Shown one piece after another: positions 11,005 to 21,355 of a stretch of DNA of 64,000 nt. The DNA comes from Pyrrhoderma lamaoense. Lineage: Eukaryota > Basidiomycota > Agaricomycetes > Hymenochaetales > Hymenochaetaceae. Within the stretch, counting starts at the first letter, position 1. Each line of letters begins with the position of its first letter. The notes below the pieces were generated by a model that was given only the letters and a program-made list of their open reading frames with translations, ran no database searches and was not told the DNA's origin. The position numbers were made by a program, and so were the translations under genes. The DNA is taken from the NCBI GenBank assembly GCA_002794735.1, contig NBAZ01000013.1:558001-622000 (forward strand). Reading direction: 5' to 3'.

Positions 11005-11903
11005 ATGTATGTATTTATGTTATATAGATTGTGAGGTATAGGTTTATGCTGATATGCTGTTGTGGTTAGGCCTCCAAAGGGAACAGGAAAGCGAAAGGCC
11101 GCCACTACGCCAGCTACTGCCGGTACACCAACGGAGGAACGAGCTCCACAAACGCCAGTACGTCTGAATCTATACTTGCTTCATCGAGGTCAGAATCAAA
11201 TATAGAAGTGAGAATTGCAGTCATTTGCGGAATCACTATCATACCTTCACTATGCAAGGCCATTCAAAAATACCGCTTATACAAAGAACACGAATCGGCG
11301 CACTAAGAATCTTAAAGCTGTATTAACTCAGGAACGAGAACGCGAGCGCCAAGAAAGAGAAAGACGACGTATAGAGCGCGAGGAGGCAATTGCAGCAGCA
11401 GCTTCCAATGATCAACAAGATATAGATGGGGGAGAAAAAATGGATGTAGATGAAGATGGAAATAATACTGCATCTGCACCAAAAAGTACCTCAAGTTCCT
11501 CCTGAAGAGGAAGACCTACCTACATGTTCGCTTTTTACTTTAATAAATATTGTAACAAAACACTACTGATGTCAACTAGATACCTCTATTGAAGCGCCTC
11601 CGTCCTTCCTTCCACAAAAGCACTATTGTGACATCACAGGTTTAGAGGTAGTTTTCGTATCACCTGCTGAAGTATCTTATTATGACCTCGATACCATAAG
11701 GCACCATATACGGATCCCGCTACAGGACTTCGCTATCATGACAAGAGTATATACGAATATATAAAGACACTGGTATGTTGTTAAACTTCTCCATCTTGAT
11801 TGAGTCCTGGTCTTACTCCTTCCTTGAATATTCTCAAATTAAGAACGCGAGTGCAGTCAAGGAATATCTTGCACTTCGTGGTGTCAATCCAATCGTTAAA
11901 TAA
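11005..11903 (+). CDS. IES6: INO80 chromatin-remodelling complex subunit Ies6 (YL1-C domain)
   Basis: Ies6 binds Arp5 and helps the INO80 remodeler move nucleosomes. The N-terminal half carries the fungal signature RPFKNTAYTKNTNRRTKNLK followed by a charged helix. The C-terminal YL1-C domain is split over exons: LPQKHYCDITGLE, then APYTDPATGLRYHDKSIYEY. The end (VKEYLALRGVNPIVK, stop at 11901-11903) fits the family. Exons are 11005-11006, 11070-11157, 11221 to about 11526, about 11580-11648, about 11702-11772 and about 11850-11903. The start codon itself is interrupted: AT at 11005-11006, then GTATGT...GGTTAG, then G at 11070, giving MPPKGTGKRKAATT. One frame slip near 11480-11495 separates the acidic linker from PPEEEDLPTY and is probably a sequencing indel. 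Confidence 0.88.
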
Positions 11904-12035
11904 ATCGTGTTTTCATCAATTATTTGTACAGTAAAAAAAGTAGATCTCTACTTTCTCCCATATACTACTTGTACTTTTATTAACTGGTTATCACGGATGC
12001 TGATCAATTCTTAGTTTCGTCATAAATTTTCCGCC

Positions 12036-13512
12036 TTATTCCACACAGGTGGACCACCAGACCTCTGCGTCACCTTCTCCACAAACCTGAATCTCGATCT
12101 CTGTATGAGGTTTCACGAAGATGATGCCACCCTCTTCAAGCTCTATATTCTCTCGTTCAGGACTCTTTTCTTCAATCTGAACACTTCCTTTTGTTACGAT
12201 CCCGATCGTTGGTCCATCAACCGCAGCTAGTGTCTCCTTACCGTCAAACTCTTCTTCAACCTCTTCTGGACTGAGATTGGAGATGGTCCAGTGCCAGCGC
12301 TTGAGCTCCCAGAAAGCTTCGTCCACAGAACGGTGAACTCCTCTAGAGGAGGATCGTATGCTACCGTCTTTCCTGTCTTCGACCTAGAATAAGGAGAAAC
12401 GGGGAGTATATAATGTGAAGGGTTTCGAGATGTATACGTCAGGGCCTTCAAGAATATTGATGTATTGCGCTTATCAGGGGGTACGAAAGCTGCATTGAGT
12501 ACGTTATCTGAAACTGCCATACATTCTATAATGTCTATCGACCAAGTTAAAATCGCACTATATGTGAGGGTTACTTAGTAATCACCTCCTTTAAGGTAAG
12601 CATGAGCTTCGTCTGCACCAATGTAAATTGCTTCCCCACGATTAAGAGTGATCAAGTTCATGAAAATTGGTGCAATGATGACTCCAATATCACCAGGGTA
12701 TTGGTTATTCAACACGCTAATCAGGGATACAACCTCCTGATTTCCATTTGTAGCGCTAACGCTGGCTTCCTGTCGTTCTATACGACTTGTAAGTTTTGAA
12801 ATTGCACGAGAGACACGGCCTGCATCTATTTGGAGTAGCTTCGCGAAAATTTTCTTTAAGGACTCGTTGCTTTGTTCCTTTTCAAGATTATCTATCAACC
12901 CACCATCGCCAATGAGCTCTTGGACTTCTGGTAAGGTCCGTAGATCCTTTGCAATCAATTCAAGCTTCCGAAACCCTACAAAACCCTGAAATCCATCTTC
13001 GAGAGCAATGGCAATTTCTGGCTTATGGTTTGCGTCGACAAACTGTGAGGGATCAAGCTCATTCAAGCGTTCACCTAATTCTTTATCCGGATGAGCCTGT
13101 AAGGGAAGCGCTTTTCCTATCGAGAGGATCTTGAAAAGAAATGGTACCTCTGTACTTCCAGAGAATTTGCCTGTTGTGTTTGCGTTGATGTTACGAGATT
13201 ATGGCCAATGTAAGTCCCGGCAGAGGACATCACCAATCCACGAAGTGATATCTGAGGGTTGCCCAGAGAGAAGCTGGACCATTCGTATGGGTTCCCATCC
13301 ATATCTTATGTTTAGCTCTTTAAGTCTACTCAGAAGTAAACATGTGTTGGTAGAAGGACGTACCTCTGCATAGTTTTTATCTTCTTCAATATTATAGTCT
13401 CTACCGATAGAAGCGGGAGCATATTTTGCCACAAGTGATGAGCTTCCTGGTTTCCCCCACTCATATCCTGGATAGCACCCTTTAGACGGAATATGTTGCG
13501 CGTATGTGCCAT
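12036..13512 (-). CDS. PMI40: Mannose-6-phosphate isomerase, class I
   Basis: This zinc enzyme interconverts fructose-6-P and mannose-6-P. It feeds GDP-mannose for protein glycosylation and cell-wall mannans in the cytosol. From the ATG at 13512 the pieces are IFRLKG, then YEWGKPGSSSLVAKYAPASI, WMGTHTNGPAS, PFLFKILSIGKALPLQAHPD (the metal-site region), NHKPEIAIALEDGFQGF, LNRGEAIYIGADEAHAYLKG, then across an intron DIIECMAVSDNVLNAAF and YDPPLEEFTV. The C-terminal cupin ends ...WWSTCVE at 12036. Introns lie near 13311-13369 and 12542-12590. The frame slips near 13478-13480 (CCC), in the 13190-13290 exon and near 12325, each consistent with a lost base. All conserved blocks remain in the correct order and the length fits the family, so a functional gene is likely. 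Confidence 0.9.
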
Positions 13513-14104
13513 CTCTAGTCTACCAAATTATGTTAGAAACTCGGCGTTATTGTATATATACCCCAGGTATATACTGATTTATATAGTCTTTAATAGATGC
13601 TGGACATGGCTTGCGTCACTGGTGACACTTTACACACTACTCTTGATGACATCATGGCTCGATACACAATGACCTACCATTACAGGTGTGGCCACTGGTA
13701 GCCTAGTAAGTAGCTCCTTCGGTCTGCGTAACTAATTGGTGGAACTGCGGTGACCTTAGTTCTAGAAATCATACCCATCCAAGTTGATCCCGCATTGAAA
13801 CCTATTTTCGCCACAAGCACTCTCAGAAGCCGTTTGCATCTGCATATTATTAGCGAGATATCAGCTATACATATTTAAGTATTAAGTATAATGCAAAACA
13901 ATCTGTAGATTCTTCATAATCATGATGTGGCACGAATGCATAGTAGGCGTAGCAAACATAAACGCAGTTAAATAAGTACCTCGCTCATGCAATATCAACT
14001 TGACTATACGCCTAATCTCTACTACTTCTTTTTTGAGAACACGTTTCTCTCATCAGCGAAATTGCTCAGGCTACTTTTTCTTTCTTTTTTCTCAAATCAC
14101 ACAG
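13513..14104. other. Intergenic, TA-rich, no gene seen
   Basis: About 590 bp with TATATA-like stretches near 13552-13590, probably including the PMI promoter. A tract ending TTTTCTCAAATCACACAG directly precedes the next ATG. It could be a 5'-UTR intron acceptor or simply a pyrimidine-rich leader. Confidence 0.4.
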
Positions 14105-14630
14105 ATGTCTACCGAAGATTATGAGCCACTGTTCACAATCACAAGTTCGTCTATACATACAATCACCGAGAATCATCAGCTGATACTCACTTTTTAAATT
14201 ACTCAGAGTTAATTGAAATTATTAATAAAGGAACTCCCACCAGCATTCTTAATGCTGTAAGCGAAGGCTCAAAAATGTCCATATAGGTTAATGCTAATGA
14301 CCGTTATACAACTAGATAAAAGCGAGAAAAACTTGCAGTTACAGACTTACCAGGGTAAGGATAAGCTATGGCGGGCATATTGTGAGTTATAAGCTTGAAA
14401 TAGATGGAGAATAAAACAATTTTTCTGATTTTAGCAATTGTTACATTTAACTTCAAGTGGCTGAGATCTCTACGAGCCCAGTACCAACAAGTCAGAAACA
14501 AGAAGATCAGTATAATAACATTAAGCTTTACTGGCACAAGGGAGAACCACGGGCTTCGGCTTCTGATGCAAAGAAGAATCTTGGTCAAAAAATAAAGAAA
14601 CGATTACAATTGGACTTGGATCAGTCTTAA
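14105..14630 (+). CDS. Small protein, unknown family (paralogue A)
   Basis: A short spliced gene. Exon 1 from the ATG at 14105 reads MSTEDYEPLFTIT. A second exon after TTACTCAG reads LIEIINKGTPTSILNA. A following block contains TYQGKDKLWRAY just before GTGAGT. The last exon, after ACTTCAAG near 14446, contains QYNNIKLYWHKGEPRASASD and AKKNLGQKIKKRLQLDLDQS before the stop at 14630. I do not recognise the family. It has a clear paralogue on the opposite strand at 17627-18162, sharing the QYxxxKxxWHK core, the LGxxIKxxL segment, and the TPxxILxA exon. No signal peptide, membrane segment or catalytic motif is seen. The exact middle exon joints are uncertain. Confidence 0.5.
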
Positions 14631-15061
14631 CTCGATCATCTCACTTAGTAACAGTAGCCCATGATAGCACTTCGAAACATATAACTCAGCATGTTATTAT
14701 CTATTTAATCTAATTTCTTTCATCCCGCCCTCCTCCCTTCTTTTGTACTTTCCTTTTAAGTATGCATCGCTTCTTGTAAGTACTATTACTCACAAAATGC
14801 AAAGAGAAATAGATCAGAGTAAACTCTTGTTCCGCGATGTATCTTTCTTAAGCATACTTCGTCGTTAGATGTACCTCCATACAAGCGATTATTGTACTTA
14901 TTTCACTAAAGTTAGGATCATCTGGACTCGAGAGTGTCCTCGGTAAAGTGAGCAGTCAGTACTAACTATATCCCATTCAAGACAATGATAACCGAAAAAT
15001 GAGTGATTCGGATCTGAACAAGTGAGTTATATGACTGGGAATAGAAACTATAGACAATTAT
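14631..15061. other. Convergent intergenic region, nothing recognised
   Basis: About 430 bp between two convergent genes. It contains pyrimidine-rich stretches near 14715-14755 that fit 3' UTRs. No open frame of note. Confidence 0.45.
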
Positions 15062-15496
15062 CTAGTTCATCTGAATTTGCTGTACCTCTATCCCACATAC
15101 GGATGTACATCCCTCAAGATTATCAATCAAGTCTTGTCTGGCCTGCTGCATCGTTAGGCCACATCCAGTGACATCCGAGGATGCATATGTCTCCTTTTTG
15201 TCACCCTTTCCTCGCACTAAGACCGAGGATGAGATAATTGGCCATCTAAATATAGTAAATGGGAGATGTAGATACGTACACCAGTATTGGTACCATTCTT
15301 CGATGCCTGTATGTAATTGTATTGATGCCTTACATGGTTTGCAACGCATACGCTTGAGTTCGATACATGGATTGGCTTCTAAAACTATGATGGTATGAGT
15401 GTATCATTTACAATCATTTTATATGGTCATGCTTACACTATCAAGATCATCCTTCACTTTCTCGCATGATGGTATATGAGTTCTGGTGTTACTCAT
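15062..15496 (-). CDS. Small cysteine-containing protein, unrecognised
   Basis: From the ATG at 15496 exon 1 reads MSNTRTHIPSCEKVKDDLDS. GTAAGC...CATAG follows, then NPCIELKRMRCKPCKASIQL and GIEEWYQYW. A GTACGT...CTTAG intron leads to RGKGDKKETYASSDVTGCGL and DLIDNLEGCTSVCGIEVQQI, with the stop at 15062. Cysteines occur in CxxC spacing (CKPC) and in a CxxxC pair near the end, which could suggest zinc or disulfide roles, but I cannot match a family. The phase across intron 1 needs one extra base, so a one-base deletion is likely. A small soluble protein of roughly 110 residues is the safest description. Confidence 0.45.
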
Positions 15497-15773
15497 ATGA
15501 AATACAAGAAATAATATTTACCTCTTGGACCCTTCCTAGACGCTTTTTTTTAGCTTTATAAGAAATTTGAATGTCATGAAAGCTATGTTCGATACAAAGC
15601 CGAAATGAGCTGATACGTATACATATATATGTTTGATCTGCATTGCAACATTCTTTAATATCTAAGTAGGCATTCGATCATTCCATACTCATAGCTTTTA
15701 GCAAAATTATAGTGCAGACACAGGCATAACACTTGAGGTATTACGACATTCAGCTTGATGTAGTATTTAACTT

Positions 15774-17439
15774 TTAGAACTCTATCCAATAGTCCATTTT
15801 CCTCCAAGAAGTGAGTCGACCTCCCTTAACTACGTAACGCTCAAAACTAGGGCTTGTAAGAGCAGACTGTAGTGTTGGATTTTCAGGAAGAATTACAAAA
15901 TCTGCAGATTGTCCTATTTTAGGGACCAGTGGATCTTTGATACTCGACTTCACAGTTATGTCATTAAGTCCAATGGCAAGCTTTGCATCGGTAGTTATCG
16001 CATTCTTTTGCGAAAGTCAAAGTTGATCAATAAACAATATAAGAAAGAGGTATGAAGACTCACAAGTAGATTATGGCAACCTTCATAAGTGCAATCCTGA
16101 TAGATAGCGACGCCTAAAGGGCACAAAGTTAGAGGGTCTGGAATACCCTGAGGGGTAAAGGCATTCCCGACGTTGTTTACCGCGATCGATGTATGAAAGT
16201 GGTAGTCTTTCTTTAGTATGTTCACATTCAATGTTCCTCGAGGTATACTACCAGTAAAATTACGGCCCATCATATACAGGTCACTTTGCGGAAGACCGAT
16301 GAAATGGATGGGAAGAGAACCGATACGTTCTCTCAAATCCTTAAGCCGTGAAGAGGAAAACAGTGATAATCGGGTTGCATGCCCTATAGCAACTGTCCTA
16401 TTCGTAGCTGACCAGTTTCGTCTGTGTAACTCTTCAATTAAAGGGTATATCAAAGGCCCCGTATCGCAATCCTCAGTAATAGATGAAAGGTCATAATCTA
16501 GATGAAAGTCGACATGTAGATTGTACACCATAGCCAGATCGAGGATAATATTGATATTTGCGATTTGTTGAGCCCTCGTGTGCTCAACATACGGGGCAGA
16601 CCCGATAGCAGAAATGTCACCCTTATTCTTGTAAAGAGCTTCTTCAAGCAGTCTTGCATTTTCGCTTTTGTCTTCCAAATCCTTAACCATTGGTTCCTGC
16701 ATAAATGCTAGATATATACTGTAATTATGTCTCTATTTAGATCAACAAAACCAATCCATGATCTTACCACATAGCTGTACATCACAGATGTTGGCCCTAC
16801 TCCTTTTAAGTCTGATCCCAGCATTTAAGCATGAGAATTGGACGATGTCATCGACTTCAACGTGTGCACGCATCGCAGTCACTCCCGCCCCCACGCTCTC
16901 GTGGATGAGCTTATCACCACGTGTATAAAGACCAGCTTCGTTTCCAAGAAACGATTTCTTTATCTCAGAAGTTACTTTAAGCGCTTCTTGAAAATCACTA
17001 CGAGGCTCTTTTTGAGAAGATATCGATGAACGGATAAAAGTAAATTACCCTATCTGTAAACACGATCTTTCAAGAATGTAACACTTGTCTAGATGTATAT
17101 GAGAGTGGCACATCCTGTTTAAGTAAGACATCAGCTCCAAGGACTTTTTGTGTCATACACAACGCAGACTTACGATGGGATTAAGAGACCTCCCTCTGCA
17201 TCGTGATCCAATGGTTCTATTTCCGAATCCAGACCAGATTGTAGACGTATTTCTGTGATGCCTTCACTTTCTGAAAACGATATAGTATACAGATTACTAG
17301 AGAATTCACGATCCTCGAATGCTAGTTTCGCATTTTTTATCCTTTTTGGATCGAACATGACTATCGCATTTATTAAAGGAATTGAATCATTAATAATCGA
17401 AGACCAGAATGGATGTTGCTTATAAAATGTGATTACCAT
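15774..17439 (-). CDS. Metal-dependent amidohydrolase, cytosine-deaminase/AtzC-like
   Basis: This is a TIM-barrel hydrolase of the amidohydrolase superfamily that probably deaminates or hydrolyses a nitrogen heterocycle; the substrate is not deducible. The first metal motif is HSHIHLDKCY (HxH). Further along come GVTAMRAHVEVDD, LHVDFHLDYD (metal/substrate His), AIGHATRLSLF and NVGNAFTPQG. The last exon ends LVPKIGQSADFVILPENPTL and WIEF at the stop (15774). Five exons can be joined without any frameshift: 17439-17174, about 17097-17041, about 16998-16767, about 16708-16063 and about 16006-15774. The first exon has the usual small beta-strand domain (EGGLLIPS before the HxH exon). The N-terminal extension before LINAIVMF is unusual, and the true start could be slightly different. 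Confidence 0.82.
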
Positions 17440-17626
17440 ATCGGTTAGGCTATGTTGCAATATATATATTATAGGTCTTCAAACACTTAGATTGAGCCAG
17501 GACCTTGCCTGGACACTACATGTATGTGGTTAATAACGTACAGTAGTATGTATTAAGGTATTTGTCAATTACATGAATAATCTAATAGTTTATGAGAAGG
17601 TATTTATTGGGAAAAAAGCAACATAT

Positions 17627-18162
17627 CTAGCTCTTCTCAGCCAGATCCTTTGATTCTTCAGCTAGACCCTTTGATTCTTCAGCCAGATCATCTTCAAGCT
17701 TCATCTTAATCATGTATCCAAGCAGTCTCTGGGCTTCTAAAGAGCTTGAGCAAAGACTAGTCTTGTGCCAGCTCTCTTTGACTTGCTCATACTGCCTCGG
17801 CTTTGTCCCTTTCGCCAGAGCCTCACAAACTTTTATCAAGTATGAGATGCACTATTCGAGGTTTGTTTCAAAATAAGTTTGAACTAACCGAATGCTACCC
17901 ATCCTCCTTTCACATAATCATAATATGACTCAAACTTATACCTTTAGCACTGACGTCTAAATGAATATATCATTAGAGATACGCCATTATATGTTAGAAT
18001 ATGTTAAGTAACTTACACGCTTGAAGAATCTTCTTTGGGGTCTGCTTCTGGAGAATATCACGAGCAATCACTAAATATAAATCAAGATCATTAATTCCTT
18101 AAAATCATCTTATTCTCATATAAAGTTTGCTGACCATCTTCGGAGAACGCCTTGGTGGACAT
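17627..18162 (-). CDS. Small protein, unknown family (paralogue B) with LAEESK repeats
   Basis: Exon 1 (18162-18135) encodes MSTKAFSED. Exon 2 (18070-18017) gives IARDILQKQTPKKILQA. A later block reads YYDYVKGGWVAF before GTTAGT. The last exon contains VCEALAKGTKPRQYEQVKES, then WHKTSLCSSSLEAQRLLGYM and IKMKLEDDLAEES. It ends with two and a half copies of LAEESK(G/D), coded by a 21-bp unit at 17628-17690. The stop is at 17627. The gene matches paralogue A at 14105-14630 in order and in the QYxxxKxxWHK and LGxxIKxxL cores, but A lacks the repeat tail. The function is unknown; the charged helices suggest a soluble intracellular protein. The splice phase of the middle exon is uncertain. Confidence 0.5.
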
Positions 18163-18527
18163 GAAGGCTTGATCAATTTGTATTTAAAGAGCAGATACGG
18201 TAGGAGTAAAGAACGTGATTGAGTTGAGATGGAATGAAGAAGCAAGGTGCAACATAATGTTTTATAGGACCCACTAACAGTAGTTTGCCTTCAGTGTAAA
18301 TTGATTTGTATTTTGTTTCCGCCACATTCACCAGCGAGTTCGCAATCTTGTCCCAATGGCATCCGTCATAACTTTGCCAGAAACTTCTAAGTTTGATGTA
18401 CATTGTATGGTATGCATGTCATTCATTTTTCTTTCGATAGCTGGTTGTATTGATATCTCAGAGTTATTCGACCTATATTCAATCGTAATACATATCCTTC
18501 GTCCACATTACTATGATTATTCACGCT
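18163..18527. other. Intergenic between paralogue B and the Dabb gene
   Basis: About 365 bp, AT-rich, presumably the promoter of the small gene to the left and the 3' UTR of the Dabb gene. A 76-codon minus-strand frame here (18173-18403) has no recognisable content. Confidence 0.4.
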
Positions 18528-18974
18528 TCAATGTCGAAAATTAATTTATCTGTAAAGTCATTAGACGCATCGCGCAAAGCATCATAATATGAAACATACC
18601 CGCTGTTTGCTCTGCTGTAGCAGCTTGATATTCTCTGTGAGGTGATGCATCCTGGTATACTTTCAAATCTGCCTCATTATCGAATTTCATGATAACTCCT
18701 ATTCAAAGTCGTAATTGTGAGATAGGTCAGAATTGTATACAAATCAGTTTACCATCGTCCCAGCCTCCATCTTTCACATGAGGTAACTTCTTCCCACTAA
18801 TAATCTCTCTGATTTGCGGTACTGATGACGATAGAGCAGTAATCCCAGCTTTCCATGCTTCCTTCTGAGCAATGCTTGCATTCGGTATGAATTTAATCAA
18901 TACTTGTCAACATTATACATTAGCCTCGGAGCATATGATATCTTCGGTATATTACCTATGTGGTAAATCGTCAT
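18528..18974 (-). CDS. Stress-responsive A/B barrel (Dabb) domain protein
   Basis: Small dimeric alpha+beta barrel proteins of the Dabb family (PF07876) occur in fungi and plants. Some are stress-induced and some are enzymes; the ligand here is unknown. The gene starts at 18974 with MTIYHI, then after a GTAATA...ACAAG intron continues VLIKFIPNASIAQKEAW. It reads on with REIISGKKLPHVKDGGWDDG, then across another intron VIMKFDNEADLKVYQDASPH and REYQAATAEQTA, and finally DKLIFDIEA with the stop at 18528. The N-terminal H(I/V)V(L/M)xKF strand, the GxxxxxxxxxxGWDxG loop and the (L)xxYxxxxxHxxF/Y-like helix are the family landmarks. The length of about 110 residues is typical. No frameshift is needed. 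Confidence 0.82.
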
Positions 18975-19206
18975 GTTCTCACAGAGTGTCTTAGTTGTAT
19001 ATAATGCAACTCCAGTTGATAAGCTTGAGCAGAGCCCGAACTGTGGAATGATCGGATTTCATTGTCCAGAACTTTTACGAAAATCAATCATTTCCTAAAT
19101 TAGCAATTCCTAAGCATTTAGCCAGTATTATACATGTAACTAATGGCGTGCGTGTACGCGTAAAGCAACTACCGTCTAACGCTCTACAGACTTCACTGTT
19201 CTGACT
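18975..19206. promoter_or_regulatory. Divergent promoter, Dabb gene and CapZ alpha
   Basis: About 230 bp separate two start codons facing apart. It includes the palindromic-looking GCGTGCGTGTACGCGTAAAG near 19146-19165. No TATA box is certain. Co-regulation is an inference from arrangement. Confidence 0.4.
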
Positions 19207-20513
19207 ATGGACCAGCAAGAACGAATTCAGGCTGCCTCCCGCTTTCTCCTTCAATCTCCTCCGGGTGAAATTAACGATGTTCTCAATGGTGTGTAGCTCG
19301 TCAAAGCGACTTCCTGGAAAGCAAAGTGGCTAACTCAAGAATACTATTCATCGATGTGTGAATACACATCAGACGTACGTGATATTATTGCTGATGACGA
19401 AGCACTTCAAGCAGGGATTCTACCCTCATTACAAGAATATAATTTGGAACAATTCGTTACTGTTGATATGCCGGGTTATGAGCACCAAGTAAAATCCAGT
19501 CGTTATGTTAATTGTTACAAGCGTCTTGACATTACACCCTTTGTGAAGGTTATAGTCAGCGAAGCTGGACGTATACAATCAGCAGGGGAAGAATCCCGGT
19601 TTCTAGATCCTAAAACGAAGACATCGTTTCTTTTTGATCACTTGAGACTGGTAAGGCCTTATCTAGTCAGTAATTGAGAGAGTGTCACACCTCAGCTATA
19701 GTCTTTAGGAAGCCTCTGATCCACAGCCACACAGTGTCAATGAGAAATCGGAACCACTAAGGTCTGTATTTCCATCGGGTTCTCTTCTCATACATTTCTT
19801 ATATCAAACTAGGAAAGAGTTGGAAATATCCACGGCAAGTTACTTAGCCAATCATTTTTTGGATGGAGTGATGGCTGTCTTTTCCTCTACCGATGAGAAC
19901 AATCAGTTCACCATCCAAATCGTAGCCAACAAATATAATCCTCAAAACTACTGGTGAGTAATCGAAATCAAGGACTTATCACATTTGTCTAATATATCAT
20001 TGATACTGAAGGTCGGGTAGATGGAGATCAGAATACAGGGTAAATATGAGTTCAAAAAAGGTAGAGGGTAAAATTCTCGTGAATGTTCACTACTATGAAC
20101 AAGGAAATGTAAGCTTCGAAGCCTATACAGCCAATCAGATAACATGACACAACTATTTGGGAACTTAGGTTCAACTATCAACGACTCACGACTCATCCTT
20201 CGTCCTCCCTCCTACCATCTCTTCTTCAACAGCTCCAAAACAAGCAGCGGAGAAGATTTTAGCTTTGATAGAACATGAAGAGACGAAGTACCAAAATGCT
20301 TTGAATGACGCTTACCAAGAGATGTCCGAGAAAACTTTCAAAAGTCTTAGGAGAGCATTACCTTTAACAAGACAGAAGTTAGATTGGGATAAGGTATGTT
20401 GATGGGACTGTTTGATTGTTTTATTTTACTCCTAACTGGGACACAACCAGGTTCTTGGATATAAACTCGGAGCGGAGTTGACTGCGAGTAGAGGTGTTCT
20501 TGGTGGATCTTAG
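19207..20513 (+). CDS. CAP1: F-actin-capping protein alpha subunit (CapZ alpha)
   Basis: The alpha subunit pairs with beta to cap barbed ends of actin filaments, at the cortex and in actin patches. The sequence is complete and needs no frame correction. It starts ERIQAASRFLLQSPPGEIND, then VRDIIADDEAL, VIVSEAGRIQ, RFLDPKTKTSFLFDHLRL and EASDPQPHS. It continues with NPQNYWSGRWRSEYRV, KILVNVHYYEQGNVQL, then AYQEMSEKTFKSLRRALPLT and LDWDKVLGYKLGAELTASRG, ending at 20513. Six introns of roughly 50-85 bp interrupt it: 19289-19372, 19651-19708, 19762 to about 19812, about 19953-20012, about 20109-20168 and about 20396-20451. The actin-binding C-terminal tentacle is present. The divergent neighbour encodes a Dabb protein, and a tRNA gene lies 315 bp downstream. 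Confidence 0.94.
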
Positions 20514-20521
20514 ATACACGG

Positions 20522-20562
20522 TTTAGTAGGTAAGGAACACTTTTAGTAGGTAAGGAACACTT
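20522..20562 (+). repeat. 20-bp tandem duplication downstream of CapZ alpha
   Basis: The unit TTTAGTAGGTAAGGAACACT occurs twice in direct succession (20522-20541 and 20542-20561), just after the CapZ stop codon. The second copy resembles an AG|GTAAG splice pattern by chance. It lies in the probable 3' UTR. Confidence 0.85.
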
Positions 20563-20828
20563 CTCCCGTATTCTCTCCTACTTTGAAGACTTATACTTCC
20601 TTTAATCAAGATCTTACATGCTTGAATTTTTTGTGCTTTTTCTCTGATTAGCAAGGTAGTAATGTAATTTTAATGAGTTTTCATCATCAAAATTGATATA
20701 TCCGTGGATGAGAATTGTGTTATAGAATTACGTACGATAAGCTTATTCTTCTTTATTAATTAATTTAAGTAGCTGAAGTCTAGAAACTAACAGCTCAATA
20801 TATTTGAGTTAACAAGATTTATTAACAT

Positions 20829-20915
20829 CTCCAAATAGCTCAGTTGGTTTAGAGCATCAGACTGTAATGGGTTACTGTTATCTGAGGGTCGCAGGTTCGA
20901 ATCCCGCTTTGGAGA
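20829..20915 (+). tRNA. tRNA-Tyr(GTA): tRNA-Tyr (anticodon GTA) with a 12-nt intron
   Basis: The acceptor arms CTCCAAA and TTTGGAG pair perfectly, with A as discriminator base. The D-arm is GCTC...GAGC with GG in the loop. The anticodon stem is TCAGA/TCTGA. The anticodon region CTGTAA is followed by 12 extra bases in the canonical 37/38 position, as in other eukaryotic tRNA-Tyr genes. The T-loop is TTCGAAT. One T-stem pair is A opposite C (GCAGG/CCCGC), where a T would be expected. A run of six T at 20917-20922 makes a Pol III terminator. Internal A-box (TAGCTCAGTTGG) and B-box (GGTTCGAATCC) promoters are intact. Confidence 0.95.
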
Positions 20916-21355
20916 TCTTTTTTGTATGCATGAGTTTTTTTATAACTTTTCTACAAACTTCTTTCAACATATTTAGATGCTCTACTCGTTTTCTCCACTT
21001 AATTCTCGATTAATAATTCTAGATACTTCAGATTAGTGCATATGTAAGATATTAACTCCTTTCTTCTTACGTCGGACGTTCATGTAGCTGTTACTTAGAA
21101 GGAAAATTATAGTATTATATGATAACATACTACAGATACATATTGATATCAGTAATGATAAAGGGGAGGGGAAGAAGAAAAGAAGAACACTTTTCTCTAA
21201 AGTGTAAACTACAACAGGAAAGAAGAAGACAATATAACATTACAAGATAACCGACCTTATTTATCTTGGTATAGGGCTCAGTCCCCTCGATACATTGACC
21301 TTGTGATATTTTTCTTTTTACCACATCGACTGGGCGAGTTAGAATATATATGAAG
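20916..21355. other. Intergenic after tRNA-Tyr
   Basis: It begins with the tRNA's T-run terminator (20917-20922). The rest, about 430 bp, is AT-rich and probably includes the 3' UTR of the convergent F-box gene. No gene is seen. Confidence 0.5.

Noticed and set aside
12036..13512. Considered PMI as a pseudogene because of several frame breaks
   Set aside because: Every conserved block is present in order and each break is a single-base loss of the kind seen in all neighbouring genes.
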